64,000 nucleotides of DNA. It comes from Megamerina dolium (lineage: Eukaryota; Arthropoda; Insecta; Diptera; Megamerinidae). Location of the stretch: the NCBI GenBank assembly GCA_963854835.1, contig OY978526.1, forward strand, positions 35,378,501 through 35,442,500. The letters run 5' to 3'. The notes beneath the pieces are model-generated. The model was given only the letters and a program-made list of their open reading frames with translations. It ran no database searches and was not told the DNA's origin. The position numbers were made by a program, and so were the translations under genes. Numbering within the stretch: the first letter of the stretch is position 1; the number at the start of each line of letters is the position of its first letter. Shown here one piece after another: positions 1-12,444 of the stretch.

Positions 1-509
1 ATATTACGGATATCCAAAAAATTCAGTCAATTCAACTCCTAGAATAGCGGTAGATTTATCAGAAATGTGATCATTGAAACGCAGTCCAAAAGCATATCAA
101 ATTGCACTGTTGAATGCTAGTGTAAACTTACGTTGAGATGTGGAATCCACTTTATTATAAATAACACTGAAGTACGTAATGTGGGGAACTACTAATTGTT
201 TTACCAAGTTAACTCTAACTGAAGACGGAGTGTATTCAGCTGAAAAGCGAAGGTAACGTAAAGTATAATATATTTTAGAGACGACTCCATTAAAGTGGTC
301 AACAGTTTCGAATTCCCAATTAAGTTGAATAACTGGAGAGCATATATTCTTCCTCAATATAGACAATATCTTGGATTTCAAAGGATTAATTCTCAACAGG
401 TTTTTGTCTGCCCACGAGTTAATGGACTGGAGGGCACCATTAAGTTTTATGATCATATCATCAACCTCAGTAGGCATTGCGGAAATATATAGTTGAATAA
501 TGTCAGCGT

Positions 510-939
<430 letters not shown>

Positions 940-1859
940 GTCAGCGTAGGCATTGATCGTAGAATGTTTAAAGACATGAAGAATAGTATCAGCAACTAAA
1001 GAAAAATACAATTGTCCCAAAATTGAAGGATGAAAAATTGCTGAGTAGTTACTAAGGTAATTAGCAATTAGATCGACAGCGCCATTACTGAGTCAAAGAC
1101 CTTTGAGAAATCCAAGAGACAAAGCAAGGTTAAATTATCCTGATTATAAGGAACACGTATGTCGTCAATAAGTTAGTGGTGCAGCTGTGACCAGTACGAA
1201 ATCCAGATTGAAGGCATGACATAAGCCCTTTGCTATGGCAGACAAAATGCTAATAGATCTACAATACTTGGATTCATGAGGTGTAGAAATCTTAGCAATG
1301 GGAATAATGGTACCAATTTTCCATGAGGGTGGAAAGTCGGAGCTGGTAAAGCAATGATTTATAATATGGAATATAATATGATTTAATGATGGAAGAACAT
1401 ATGGAAGAATTATATTAATAAACCTGATGTTGATACCATTAATTCCAACAGCATTTGAAGTAATCCTCATCACGCACCTAGCCACATGATATTAGCCAAC
1501 AGAAACAAAACGAAATCGTCATTAACAATAGAATGCTCAAAAGTCTCATTTGAGAAGGTACTCTTCTGATGGCAGAAGGTACTAGAGGATTTGAATAATT
1601 TGCTAAGCACCTCATGCTTATGGGTACACTGAGCGTTATTTTTGTCGGTTTTCTTAAGTTGGTGAATATTATATCACAGTTGCTTTGATGAAAGGCTGGA
1701 GAGAAGTTTGGAACCAAAAAAGCGTGTTTTAGATTGTTTAATTACTAAATTAGCATTGCTGCGGGCAACAACAATTCCACATAAAATCCGTCCGATTTCT
1801 TTTGAATTTGGAATATGGTTTATTTGATACTGGACAATACATTGTTATTAAATATGTGT

Positions 1860-2470
1860 TACCATCGCACTCAAATCATCGAGTCTATCCAAATCTCTTT
1901 CTGGCGAGCCATTTCTTCACGTTTGTAAGCAGGAAATATTCACAGGTAGCTAAATATGGAGAATATGGTGGATGAAAGAGCAATTCGTGACCAAATTCTA
2001 GAAATTTTGATGGTACTGACGGATTATGCGATGTCCTTATGGAAAAAAACTCTTTTGTTTTGCGTCAAATCTGTGTCAAATCGATACAACAGCTCTGCAT
2101 AATGTACGCCTTGACCATCTACGGTTTCGATTCATCACGGGGAGTCTCTATATGGATTGCAATTGAACACTGATAATTATCCCTTTTCACTTATCAGACG
2201 ATCGAATTTGTTGTTAATTTTGAGCAAAGGCGGCATAGATCTTTTCATGTTCGCACATCTTCAATCGTATATCGTCCAATATCATTGATTTTATCGACCA
2301 TTTCTCGTGTGACGATCTTAATTAGGAGACCAGAACGTTCGGTGTCACTTATGCTGGGACGATTGGATCAAAATTGAGTAAACCAGTGGTAGTTGGTTTC
2401 AATCGATGGTGAAGAGTCACAATAAATGGCCTTTCCTGTCTGATCTGTTTGAAAATTTGAGCGCATTCTT
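1860..2470 (-). pseudogene. mariner-type transposase remnant
   Basis: Read on the minus strand, the region near 1890-1990 gives a clear mariner C-terminal block: HPPYSPYLATCEYFL followed by a KKWLARKRF-like segment, matching the HPPYSPDLAPSDYFLF ... KKWLAGKKF pattern of the family. The catalytic third aspartate of the DD34D triad is replaced (SPD to SPY). Upstream sequence up to about 2470 is consistent with further transposase but is full of stops. No terminal inverted repeats were recognised. Confidence 0.6.
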
Positions 2471-2750
2471 TCTAAGGATGCTTCTTGACTCTTTGACTCT
2501 TCTTGGGACTCTTTGATCTACCCTCGTATTTCAAATTGTTTTAAAATAATATAGAAAAGTGACAACAAATATTTAGATATTAACTCATGTAGCTCATGTA
2601 CTAACAAGGCACTGGCATATAATTTAGTATTAAAAAAAAGGTAATTGTGTGTACCTAAATAAATGAGCGGATGAACTTCCATATAGAACAAATATGCATT
2701 GAATATGCACCCAGCATTTTTAAAGAGCTGCGTAGCTTTGTTTACACAAT

Positions 2751-3012
2751 GGTTGGGTTATGTTATAGTGACTGCCCTCTTTCTCTCTCTGAGAGCATAC
2801 AATTCAGTCAAAAAGGCCCGTTGTGATACCTCCGAGCTTCTCTCCCAGTAATGTTGTGCGTATTAAATTTGTGCATTATTAGAAGGGACCTACTATGTTA
2901 GCCGATCCTGAGCGCCAGAACCTTTGAGACATCATATTTTGATTTAATTTTTCACCTAACTCAATTACTGGGTCGTATTTCTGAAATAACTTCGTGACAA
3001 AGTTCAGAAAAA
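2751..3012 (-). mobile_element. SINE copy with LINE-like 3' tail (copy I)
   Basis: Minus-strand member of the SINE family. Its 3' end is at the low-coordinate side. Read on the minus strand it ends GGTATCACAACGGGCC, then a CTCTCAGAGAGAGAAAGAGG hairpin-forming tract, then TAACATAACCCAACC. The body is recognisable from the AGAAGGGACCTACT stretch and a degenerate AACTTCGTGACAAAG block. The tRNA-like head is lost. This tail is close to the 3' end of the LINE at 15064-20262. Confidence 0.7.
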
Positions 3013-3050
3013 AATCGAAAGAGTTAGCTAATAGATCCTAAGTCCATAAC

Positions 3051-3086
3051 AGGTGTTTTGTATTGCTATAACAATACAAAACACCT
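3051..3086. repeat. Perfect 15 bp inverted repeat, 6 nt loop
   Basis: AGGTGTTTTGTATTG (3051-3065) is followed by the loop CTATAA and the exact reverse complement at 3072-3086. It lies about 40 bp beyond the decayed SINE copy I. The stem is AT-rich. It could be a fold-back remnant of a small DNA transposon or a chance hairpin; no flanking duplication was found. Confidence 0.8.
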
Positions 3087-3089
3087 ATA

Positions 3090-4245
3090 TGATGTCTTCA
3101 AGAAATGTTAAGCATCTTAGGAGCCAAATGTGTGTATATTATTTCAGTTAGGTATCATAAAATCCGTTTCTAAAGTAAGAATTATTCTATTCGAATAGAT
3201 TCTCTATATATGTATGTATGTAAAGTAATAAATCAGCGTTATACTCAGCCCCAGTGTGTGTGCATTTTCAGTTCGCTATAACAAAACAGCACAATTTTCA
3301 TAGTGCTTTCACTCATTTCGAGGATGCAATTCTGCTTCACTCAAGCTATTTTTGCGCCACAAAATAATACATATACTCGTAGGACATACGATGGAGAGAA
3401 AAAGTTGAAAATGGTATGGACAAAATAGCGCATCAAAATATACGTTGAATCGACGAAGTTTCAACGTAACATCGACCTGCTGCGTATATTCAAATAAGCT
3501 ATGATTTTATGGTTATAGAAATGCATGAAAATCTATGTATATGCACGTACGTATGTGTCCGTGTGTCCGTGTGTCGTTTCATTCGATATGTTGTATCTGT
3601 TGAAATTTATGAAAGTTGTTTTACTATTTGAGTTTCGTATTATATTTTTACTCTACCCAGTCATAAATGAAACATTCTCCATTATATGATAGTATGTTCT
3701 GATATACTAATAACGCTTGCGTATAGAAAATATTAATTTGCGTAAAATACGAATGATTGCTTTATTTGTGAATATTAAATGATTGTGGGTTGGTTAAAAT
3801 AAACTCTAAACAATTCATTTTCGTTTTAATTTGTATTGATATTCAAAATATATTTCGTAGATATTTTCAATTGTTGCAAGCATTTCCAACAAAATATGGT
3901 AAATATTATGGTAACTGGTAGAGAGAACCATGTTTATGTTTCTGAAGAAATGTTTTTGATTTCTTCAATCTGGGGTGCAGCATCTTCCAAAAGCAGCCCC
4001 TTCATATAAATGATGCCCAGATGCTCTCAATCTAAACATTGAGAAGCACTAGTAAAATTGAGTAAGTTCACGTTGGACTACAATATCATCGACCAACAAT
4101 AACTACTTCTGCTGGAAGTATAAAAACCTGTCTGACAATAAAATATCCACAATTATAGGTTAAAAAATTAGTTTACAAACCGAATTATAGCCTTCACATG
4201 TAGATATATGTAGATTGGCTCGCACATGCATCATTTTTTTATTTC
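3090..4245. other. Unassigned AT-rich intergenic DNA
   Basis: No coding, RNA or element signature was recognised. It contains short ATGTATGTATG and GTGTCCGTGTG runs and several long A/T tracts. Confidence 0.6.
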
Positions 4246-4247
4246 TC

Positions 4248-4935
4248 TAACTTTGTGTGAGATCTAGGCGTGAAGTAGGCGTGGCTTACGATTTCGTCCT
4301 ATAATACTAATCTACACCTGAAACATGTTTATGGTTATGATGGGTTTTAAAGATTAAGATAATGTCGCAACTTTGTACGGAAGCAACATTAAGTAGTAGC
4401 CGTGGTTTGCTGGTGTATCGCAGGTTTATTAGAATTTACAATATTAAACTTCGTGCTAAATATGATTGTTTTAAGCTAAAAACTGCTGAAGTTAGGGCGT
4501 TATAAGCATCATAAATCCAGAGGTTTTGTATGGGAGCTATATAAAATAGTGGGTGTGGCTTGTGACTTGTAGTAAATTCAATTATCTTTGCAATGTTAAT
4601 CTACACCTTAAATATAGTTGTCCTACGCTGAATAGTTCGTAAGTTATGATTGATAAAAATTTGTTTTTAATTTCCTCGACTTTGCATGGGAGCCACATAA
4701 AGAAGTGGGCATGACTTTCTCATTTTATACCAGTTTATTTCCGACTACAATATTAATCAAAGTGTCAAATATGGTTACAACGGTTTAAATTTAAAAGAAA
4801 TCAAGGCACTTTGTATGGCAGATAGAATAAACATTAGGCGTGGCTCGCCAAATTTTGACTGGATTATGTAGCAGTACAACATAACACTATGTGGCAAATA
4901 TTGTTGTCCCAGATGGTATATTAAATGAGTTATAG
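4248..4935 (+). repeat. Degenerate tandem repeat, about 150 bp unit, 5 copies
   Basis: Five diverged units each carry a core of the form CTTTGTATGGGAGC, then an A/T-rich stretch, then AGTGGGCGTGGCTT. The GGCGTGGCT-like cores are near 4271, 4391, 4545, 4696 and 4829 (spacings about 120, 154, 150 and 134). Each is followed about 40-60 bp later by CAATATTAATCTACACCT-like and AAATATGGTTGT-like blocks. A related single unit occurs in inverse orientation near 56240-56380, so the unit is dispersed as well as tandem. No coding potential was seen. The identity of the family is unknown to me. Confidence 0.7.
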
Positions 4936-6265
4936 CAAGCTAAATATTTATTATCTCTGGGTATTCCTTCAAGTGGTCAGAAACATCTGACTGAAAGAAA
5001 TATACCAATACTCATGCAGAGCATACAAATAGGAAGCACATTTAGTAACTCATCTTGAAAATGGCTTTTTAGGTCATAATTAAATTCGGTTTCATTAGAT
5101 TCTTTAAAGCTTTTATCACGGCTGACTAACGTATTGGTTTTTATGTCGGGCCTTGGGATGTTATTGAGCACCTGTGTCATGACTACTTTAATGACTTGAA
5201 TATCGTCATAAAAGCATATTGGCAGTCACACGGTGATAAATCAGACGATTACGGATTGGTTCCATGATAGAAATAAGTATGTTCTCATAGAGATTTTATT
5301 AAATTTTGATTGGGATAAGAAGAAATGAATTTACGCTAGAGATTCGTGTCTAACTTAAACTATTCTCGACCACAAACGATGTATAACTCCATAACTGGTT
5401 TTACGTTATGGGAGAAGTTCTATGTGTTTTAGCTCAGCGTTATAACCTGTCATTCGATTTATATAATTGTATTTAAAAGATGGTCAAAATATGGCTGGCG
5501 TTCGGTAGATGGCACTACATGTTCTTTCTTAAACTTAAAATTGCAGTTGTTTTATTGCCAGTATATGTATGCTTCCTATATTGTTGTATAGTTGCATTGG
5601 AAATTGCTTTAAATTATATTGCGAATAAATATGATGATAAGCCTTCTACATACATATAATATCTATAGATGTACTTGCTTAATCAAATGTGTGTACAAAT
5701 TCATGAAGATATGATAATTTTATTCAAATATTAATTCGATATATTTTCATAAGTGAAAATCTCTTGCAGCTATGCAAATTTGCATATAAAATACCAAGCA
5801 CAAATTTCATAAAGTCTGTATATAAATTTCTTTATACTAGTGCATATGTAGTAACTATTATATTATGCTGAATTAAAGAATGTGTGCATCCATGCAAGTG
5901 GTGCTTTAATTATTGTTCAATAAGCTTATTTTGTGACTTTTTGCTAAGCTACTACTCGTTTTTCATATGGATGCACAATAGTTCTTAAGATTTTGTGCAA
6001 AGGCAAACACTGATACTTGCTTTATATTAAGTACTAAGGACTTTTAGTATGATGAATTTAGTGAAGCAATTACGAAACATCTATTAATTTTGTATATTTA
6101 TAAATTCATAATATTTTTAATTAGATATAAATATTTGAAATTTCAGAAATTTCACTGGAATTAATAATTTCATGATTTTGCATCAACTACATTTCATTTC
6201 AGTGTCTTTGTGTGGCCACTTGGAAATGAATCAAACTGAATCTGGAAGGCATCATTAATAAAATA
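4936..6265. other. Unassigned intergenic DNA upstream of mir-993
   Basis: AT-rich, with no recognised transposon, gene or RNA. It could contain the promoter and 5' part of the mir-993 primary transcript, but no promoter element can be pointed to. Confidence 0.5.
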
Positions 6266-6267
6266 GC

Positions 6268-6312
6268 AACAATAACAACAACAATAACAACAACAATAAC
6301 AACAACAACAAC
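6268..6312. repeat. (AAC/AAT)n microsatellite
   Basis: Alternating ACAACAATA units just 5' of the mir-993 hairpin. Simple repeat; no coding role. Confidence 0.9.
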
Positions 6313-6340
6313 TGTCAACAACACAATTTAAATTGAAACG

Positions 6341-6443
6341 CTCCCGTGACCTACCCTGTAGTTCCGGGCTTTTGTTTATAGGGCAACAATCAACTGCTTT
6401 TATCGCTTATCAGAAGCTCGTCTCTACAGGTATCTCACAGGGT
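6341..6443 (+). ncRNA. mir-993: mir-993 microRNA precursor
   Basis: The 5' arm at 6351-6373 begins CTACCCTGTAGTTCCGGGCT and the 3' arm at 6413-6435 begins GAAGCTCGTCTCTACAGGTA. As far as I recall these match the two mature arms of insect miR-993. The arms pair (TGTAG with CTACA, GCTT with the GAAGC region), the stem extends through GTGA (6346-6349) with TCAC (6435-6438), and the loop is about 39 nt. miR-993 is an arthropod relative of miR-10 encoded within the Hox cluster on the Dfd side, which fits Dfd lying about 38 kb downstream on the same strand. An open frame through it (6333-6536) is incidental. Confidence 0.95.
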
Positions 6444-6449
6444 AGAATG

Positions 6450-7400
6450 AATCAACTTAGTGAATGTGTATGTAACATATTTTGTGTGTATACGTTTTAT
6501 ATTTTAATTAATATGGCACAGGAAAGAAACAACTAAACCCATGTACGCATATGTATGTATGTGTATGTACTGTGTACAACACAAATTGTTAGACCGTTAA
6601 TAATGATGATGTTATAATTTTGTGATAAATTGCACAATTACACAAAGTGAGTATGCGTGTGAATATGGTTAGTATAACAGGACATTGGGTATAAAGTAAA
6701 AATTACAGGTGTTGATAGAAAGATATGGTAGGTAATTTAATGTGTATATGTTAAATATCGACTAGACTAAAGCATTCAATATTGATGTTTAAGTAGTTTT
6801 TATTCAAACAGTGACTGATCGCTTGTAATATCCGTCGATATTTTATCTGGAAGAAAAACATTACATGGATTCATAGTAAATTGACGAAATAGGCTATGAT
6901 GCCCTTGAAGAAATAATAAAAACTGGAAAAATCAACAAATATCTGGCATACCAATGTAATGGTACACTTGACAGAAGATTCCAAGGACTCAGTAAGTGGT
7001 TAGAAATTTACGTATTTTATGTATCCATGTGCCTTTAAAAACCATGTATATGTATAGTCTCAATATATGGTAAGTATGTATGTATGTATGTACTACACAA
7101 ACCTTATTGAAAAAATGTAGGGACTTAAGCATTTTGCTACTCTCATTGACACCATTTAAAATGGCAACGTGTGGAATATGAACGCAATAAATGTTAATGT
7201 TAGCAATTTCATTTCTAACTTGTGCGAATTATAATTAATGTGTTTATGAGTATGCGCTTCATCGTAAAAATCTGCTTTGTCATAGATGACTTTACAACAT
7301 ATACACATACACACACACAATTATTCGAGGAAGAACTGCGAGAATATTGTATATATATATAATCTATACCCTTTATACAATCAATATTCTTATATTTAAA
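6450..7400. other. Unassigned DNA downstream of mir-993
   Basis: AT-rich with ATGT repeats (7072-7090). A short protein-like stretch on the + strand near 6890-6990 ends at a GTAAGT-like donor at about 6991 but cannot be connected to anything. Confidence 0.5.
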
Positions 7401-7404
7401 GTCA

Positions 7405-7965
7405 TTCCTTACTTACTTACTTATGTGGCCATAACAACCGAATATCGATTTAGGCCGAAAATAACATGCTTCGCCAGCCATCTCTGTTCTTCGCTAGCTG
7501 GCGCCAGTTAGAAATTCCAAGCGCCGTCAGGTTCTCCAGTACTTGGTCTTTCCACCGGAGGTTTGGTCTTCCTCTTTTGCGTCGTCCTCCAGCGGGTTCC
7601 GAATATAACACCTTCTTAGCTGGAGCGTGTTCTTCCATTCGCTCGACATGACCTAGCCAGCGCAGCCGCTGGATTTTGATGCGCTTTACTATGTCAATAT
7701 CGGCATACAGCTCGTACAGCTCATGGTTGTACCTTATTCGGTACTCGCCACCAACGCAAATAGGTCCAAAGATCTTGCGTAGGACTTTTCTCTCGAAAAC
7801 TCCAAGTATTCGCTCATCCGAGGTGGAAATTGTCCAGGCTTCAGCGCCATATGTTAGGACAGGCATGATGAGAGACTTGTCATTCCATATTTCGAAAAAT
7901 TGTGGGAGACGATTAAACGATGTTAGGCTTGTAAGACTGTCTGGAAATATAAAATGACATATGGA
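7405..7965 (-). mobile_element. RTE-like LINE, 3' fragment (RT C-terminus)
   Basis: The minus-strand reading gives a long intact C-terminal segment of a LINE polyprotein: MPVLTYGAEAWTIS, then VFERKVLRKIFGP, EYRIRYNHELYELY, RIKIQRLRWLGHVERM, GGRRKRGRP and RWKDQV. This is the post-RT region of LINEs often annotated in arthropods as endonuclease-reverse transcriptase or craniofacial-development-protein-2-like. The stop lies near 7450, and the element ends in a short AAGT-type tandem tail (read on + as CTTACTTACTTA at 7408-7420), a tail style typical of RTE-type elements. It is 5'-truncated. Related fragments lie at 23381-24783, 29605-29855 and probably 48000-48430. Confidence 0.82.
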
Positions 7966-9220
7966 CTCACCGGAACTGATAAAGTGTGTCTCAGATGAAG
8001 CATCGTCTCCAACTACTTCAGCATTCATGTATGTATGACCTTAATGTATGTGTGATATGAAGAAAATTGTGGTGGATTATTGCAAAGGTGGTAATTACAA
8101 AATCCTTTGGAGAAATAAAGAATCATTCCATTTAAAATGTTCATTTGATAATGGATGACTTGCCCACTTTTATAAAAACCAATTTTTATTTTGCACTGTT
8201 ATGTATGGACTTGTTATGGACTGGAGTTTAGAGTACACAGTCTTCTACAGGGAATCCATAGCAATACCGGTGTATTGAATTCAGTATACTTGCATGTATG
8301 TATTCGTGTAAAGAAATTCGCTTCTTGCCACAGACTGTGTGAGACTCTAATCATCCGTATACCTTCTAGTGGACATTAATAATTCATCGTCGTATTACAC
8401 AACTTTCGTCACACTTAAGCACTTTAAATGCGATGAAACACGGAACTACACCAGCTAAGGTGCAAGAAATCTGACAAAATCAACACCAAAAAATGGCAAA
8501 AAATAAAGAAACAGAAATGACGAAAAAACAAAAACTCAAATGAAAAGTAAACACGGAAGCAAAAGATATTGTATTGGATGAGAACACCACAATAGTTACA
8601 CAAAGGCATACAGAGATACGAACACAGCAGAGAGAAAACCATGCAATATGTAACGCGTAATGTGCACAAAACCAGCAGGAGGCGAAACAGAAGATGTGGG
8701 AAACGTATAAAATGAAATGAGTTGGAAAACCTTGAACAATAATGATGACTAGCTTTGGCCACCCACATCGATATCACAAACTCTATCAGAACTGTTTGTC
8801 TGTCTGTGTACAAAAACTAATTCATTCCACTTCGTCTTCTGGTAAGAATATAATCATTTATGTGAGGCGTATTAGTTAAAAAGTTCCTTGACTTGCGGTT
8901 GCCTATTAATGACTGGTGGAATTGATGCAAGCTTTAAAAAACTGGCTAATTAACTGGTGATAGTGGTGTTGGTACTGATTTTACAACAAGTATATTCGTT
9001 AAAAGTATATGTATTCATGTCTTTGTAAATTGTGTTCAATAAAAAAAAAACGTTTTTCACTTATTCGATAAATTTTCGGTAAAACTAATGAATGCTTTTT
9101 CTGCATATATGTACATATTTGGTTTTGTTTCATTACAGCATTTTAAAGTGACACGGGCTGAGTACTGAGTTTACAAAAAGGTAATTTTTGACGGAAAAGG
9201 TCCCGAAATGAAGCGTTAAA
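7966..9220. other. Unassigned intergenic DNA
   Basis: No gene or element recognised. An A-rich stretch at about 8450-8560 creates a Phe/Leu-rich minus-strand frame (8424-8813) with no family resemblance. Confidence 0.5.
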
Positions 9221-9221
9221 T

Positions 9222-9465
9222 TGGGTTAAGTGTCTCTCTGAGGGGATCACAACGGGCCACTGAGCTTCTCTTCCGGCACAGTTGCGAGTGTTAAATTTGG
9301 AAAGTATGAGAAGGGTTCTACTTACATTAGCCGATTTCGAACGACAAAACCCTTGTGACATGACTTTTTCTGAGCTTTGTCACAGAGCTCTTTAAGAAGC
9401 ATTTTTCATGGTAAATTATTACTGCAGGAAGAATTGTCAATTGCTTGCAGAGATGTAAGCCACTG
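9222..9465 (-). mobile_element. SINE fragment, copy D
   Basis: Minus-strand SINE body: GAGCTTCTCTTCCGGCACAG, AAATTTGGAAAGTATGAGAA, CTTTGTCACAGAGCTCTTTA and GAAGAATTGTCAATTGCTTG blocks shared with the other copies. Its 3' end carries GGGTTAAGTGTCTCTCTGAG, a decayed version of the LINE-like tail. The tRNA-like head is missing, so it is truncated. Confidence 0.75.
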
Positions 9466-9469
9466 AATT

Positions 9470-11775
9470 AACAGTAAACTATTTGAAAACTACTTGCGTG
9501 TTTGTTAGAGGTAGTCTAAATGTTGTGCAGAAACTGGAATCGTTGATGAAATACCAGAAAGAAGTTAAATACATTATTCCAAGACTTGAGAGCTAAGTCA
9601 TTGTCAAGATTTTTAAGAAGTAAAAAAAATTATTGCAGCGGGTTCACTAAACTACAGGAAGCAATCCGTTCATACTAAAGAGAGGCTCCAAGGGCGACAA
9701 ACAATGAGTTAAAACGATTTTAATGTACTTGCTATTGTAATCAGAACTCTTTCCGTCCTGGAATAAATGGACGCCCCCCAAATGGATTCTGAATTCGAAT
9801 CAGGTGTTTACTCTAAATATTTTGAAATCGCTATTTTTATCTAATTCAGCAAGTATATTCGTTGCGGGAGGCCACGATCATTGCTTTTAATTTGGTCACC
9901 ATAACCTCTTTTTTTTTGTTAAACAATGCGAAGAAAGCCTTTCCGCTTTTGCTATCCTCACCTGGGTTCTACAAAATGCAGGATCATCAGAGCGGTATAA
10001 TCGGACTATGGTTGAAAGAAATCAAATATTTAAGAACAATTAATAACCGAAAACAAAGAGCAAACACGACGAGCATTCTTAGCCTTAGCGCGTTCTATGA
10101 GAGAGATGTCTAACTAAAGATTATGAGATAATAAAAACACTATATAGACATCTGCGGTATTAACTACTGACTTATCAGCTTGTACTCGTTCATCTTTGGA
10201 TTGGTCAAAATTAAATATGAAAGAAGAAAATAAATGCATTTGATTGTGGAATATGTAGTACATTTTGTAGCTTGTTGCACGCAAAGACGTATAGCTTTAA
10301 TAGACAATAGACTGGAGTTCATACCAAATAATCGACATATGTATATATACATATATATGTATATGTTATGTACATTTGATGGAAGAATAATGTTTATTAT
10401 TGAACTTACTGTACATACATATAGATTAAATAGACTAAAACACAAAACTCTATAATCCCTCGAGCATTATTGTACACCAAACAGATACCAAAGTACCAGC
10501 TCGTACATAAGAAGCTTCCAGCGATCGATCGATTCTATGAGCATCTCAAGCGATTCAACTTGTGTTGACAATTTTACTTTCTGCATTTTTTTTCTGGCGT
10601 CATTTTATTGAGTGAACAATATAAAAACAAATAAAATGAAAATAAAAAATAAGGCGAAACTGAACAATTTGTCTTCTCTATTGACAGTTGTTTGATTTCC
10701 TTCGTCTCATTGCTTTTACCTTTTGCTTTCGCTATTAACACTCATCACCCATTCCAGCCCCAGCCAACAACCATTGTCGATTTTATTGTCCTGCCAATGT
10801 CGTTTCAATTGCGTCGCATTCGCTCATGATTCCTGTTTTTTTGTTGTGTTTGTCGTTTTGTTTTATTGAGTTGGCAATTTCTTTGCCATTTGAATTGTTA
10901 TTCTATGTTTTCTATTTCTTGTGTTTTACTTTCAGATCACATCTCACATCACCACAATGCTGTGTGTGTGTGTATGTTATTTTATTTTATTTTAACAGTT
11001 TACCAACCACCCAACCAACCACTATCTTCTCGTCTCTCTCTCTCTCTCTGAGTTTTCCTCTCTGAGCAGATTACATAAACTCATTCGTACAAATAATTGC
11101 TTCTGCTCCAGCTGCACTCTCAACTTTTGCCTTTGGTTGTTGATATTGTTTCTATTTGTTGGCGCTGATATTGTGTGGCGTTGAAACAATTCGTCAGGAT
11201 TTATGCGAATAAGCGACAGCTTTCCCATTTGTTTTCAAACGCAAGATGTATGCATGAATACACAATACTTACTTGTAGTTATCCGCTCGTACGGGTATAT
11301 CTAATGTGAATGAGAAATGTACGAGTATTGTTCTTTATGTATGCGGTATAGTTTGAGCTTTGGTGTATTTTATTATTAATTCGCTGTCATTATTAGGTAT
11401 TGCATGCAGATTTCTTGTATTTTATTATGTTTATATGTACTATTCAACTATAAGTAATAAAGAAAAAAAAATAAATAAAAATAGTCTATTCTATTACTTG
11501 GATTAAAATCTAAGTACTTATATCCATAGCCATATTTCTAGCAGCATTTATGAAAATGTTCTTTATTACAAAGTTGCGAATGATAGGGGAACTTTATCGC
11601 CATCACTCCCCTTATAAACAGGCGGTCCTAAGGCAGACTTTATGAAGAAAAATCCCCTTTAGGGCTAACATCAGTCGACTTTCTAGGATATACTGAAAAA
11701 GTTATCTGAAAAATCACATCATTGGCCTCACTATACCCATAATTGCAACAGTTATACATATGTATAACTTAGCAT
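9470..11775. other. Unassigned intergenic DNA
   Basis: AT-rich, with a (CT)n run near 11030-11050 and a TG run near 10963. No coding signal beyond short chance frames. Confidence 0.5.
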
Positions 11776-11779
11776 AACT

Positions 11780-12440
11780 TCATTGGAGGGCCATATGCAA
11801 AGTATCATAATAACTTTGACATTTGATGGCCGATTCGTAGATATTACAAACCGTTGGAAAAGTCTCTATGAAGCTACGAAGTTGTTGAAGCATTTCTTCT
11901 GGATAAAATTGTCGAGACGCTTGAAAAAGTGGTAGTCGGTGGGCGAGAGGTTCGGTGAGTACGGAGGGTGGTCTAAATTGCATAGCCCAACACTCATGCA
12001 GCGTTTGTCTCGTCATTATCGAAACGTAAGGTTGAGCGTTGTCATGCAGCAGAATTGGATCCTTTCTGTTGACTAATGCCAGGCAGGTACGCCAAAGCTA
12101 TTGATGCATTTCATCGATTTGCCAGCACTTCTCTGCCGTAATGGTTTCGGCTGGATTTAGGAATCTGTGATGACCGTAACTTTGTTTTGGTGCAAATTTG
12201 GGCGATTTCTCTGATTTTTATTCAGTTCATGCGCCACCCATTTGTCGAACTTCTTTGACTTTCTAAAGCAATTCAAACGTCGTTTTGCTTACTGCAAGCT
12301 CCTGCGCAAGTTCTCGAACAGTTGAACGTGGGTCCTCATCAAGTGAAAAAGGACGTCGATGGACTCTCCTATCTTCGAAATCAAAATCATCAGAACGAAA
12401 TTGTCGGAACTAGGTTCGCACTGTAGTCTAGCCAACAAAC
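11780..12440 (-). pseudogene. mariner-type transposase pseudogene
   Basis: Minus-strand frames switching several times show mariner motifs. The N-terminal helix-turn-helix side is near 12250-12350 (DEDPRSTVRELAQELAVSK-like). Then comes MTRQTLHEC near 11980-12016, where the family has TRQTLHEL. A HPPYSPNLSPTDYHFF-like block is reached by frameshift near 11920-11970. The order is that of a full transposase, but the copy is broken by multiple frameshifts. No clear inverted repeats. Confidence 0.65.
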
Positions 12441-12444
12441 TTGA

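Noticed and set aside
6885..6995. Possible exon ending at a GTAAGT-like donor
   Set aside because: Protein-like for about 30 codons, but there is no acceptor, partner exon or homologue I can name.
8424..8813. 129-codon minus-strand frame
   Set aside because: Phe/Leu/Cys-rich product arises from an A-rich + strand; no family, no splice or promoter support.
10330..10375. Palindromic ATATGTATATACATAT region as a regulatory site
   Set aside because: Simple TA/ATGT repeat; self-complementarity is expected from composition.
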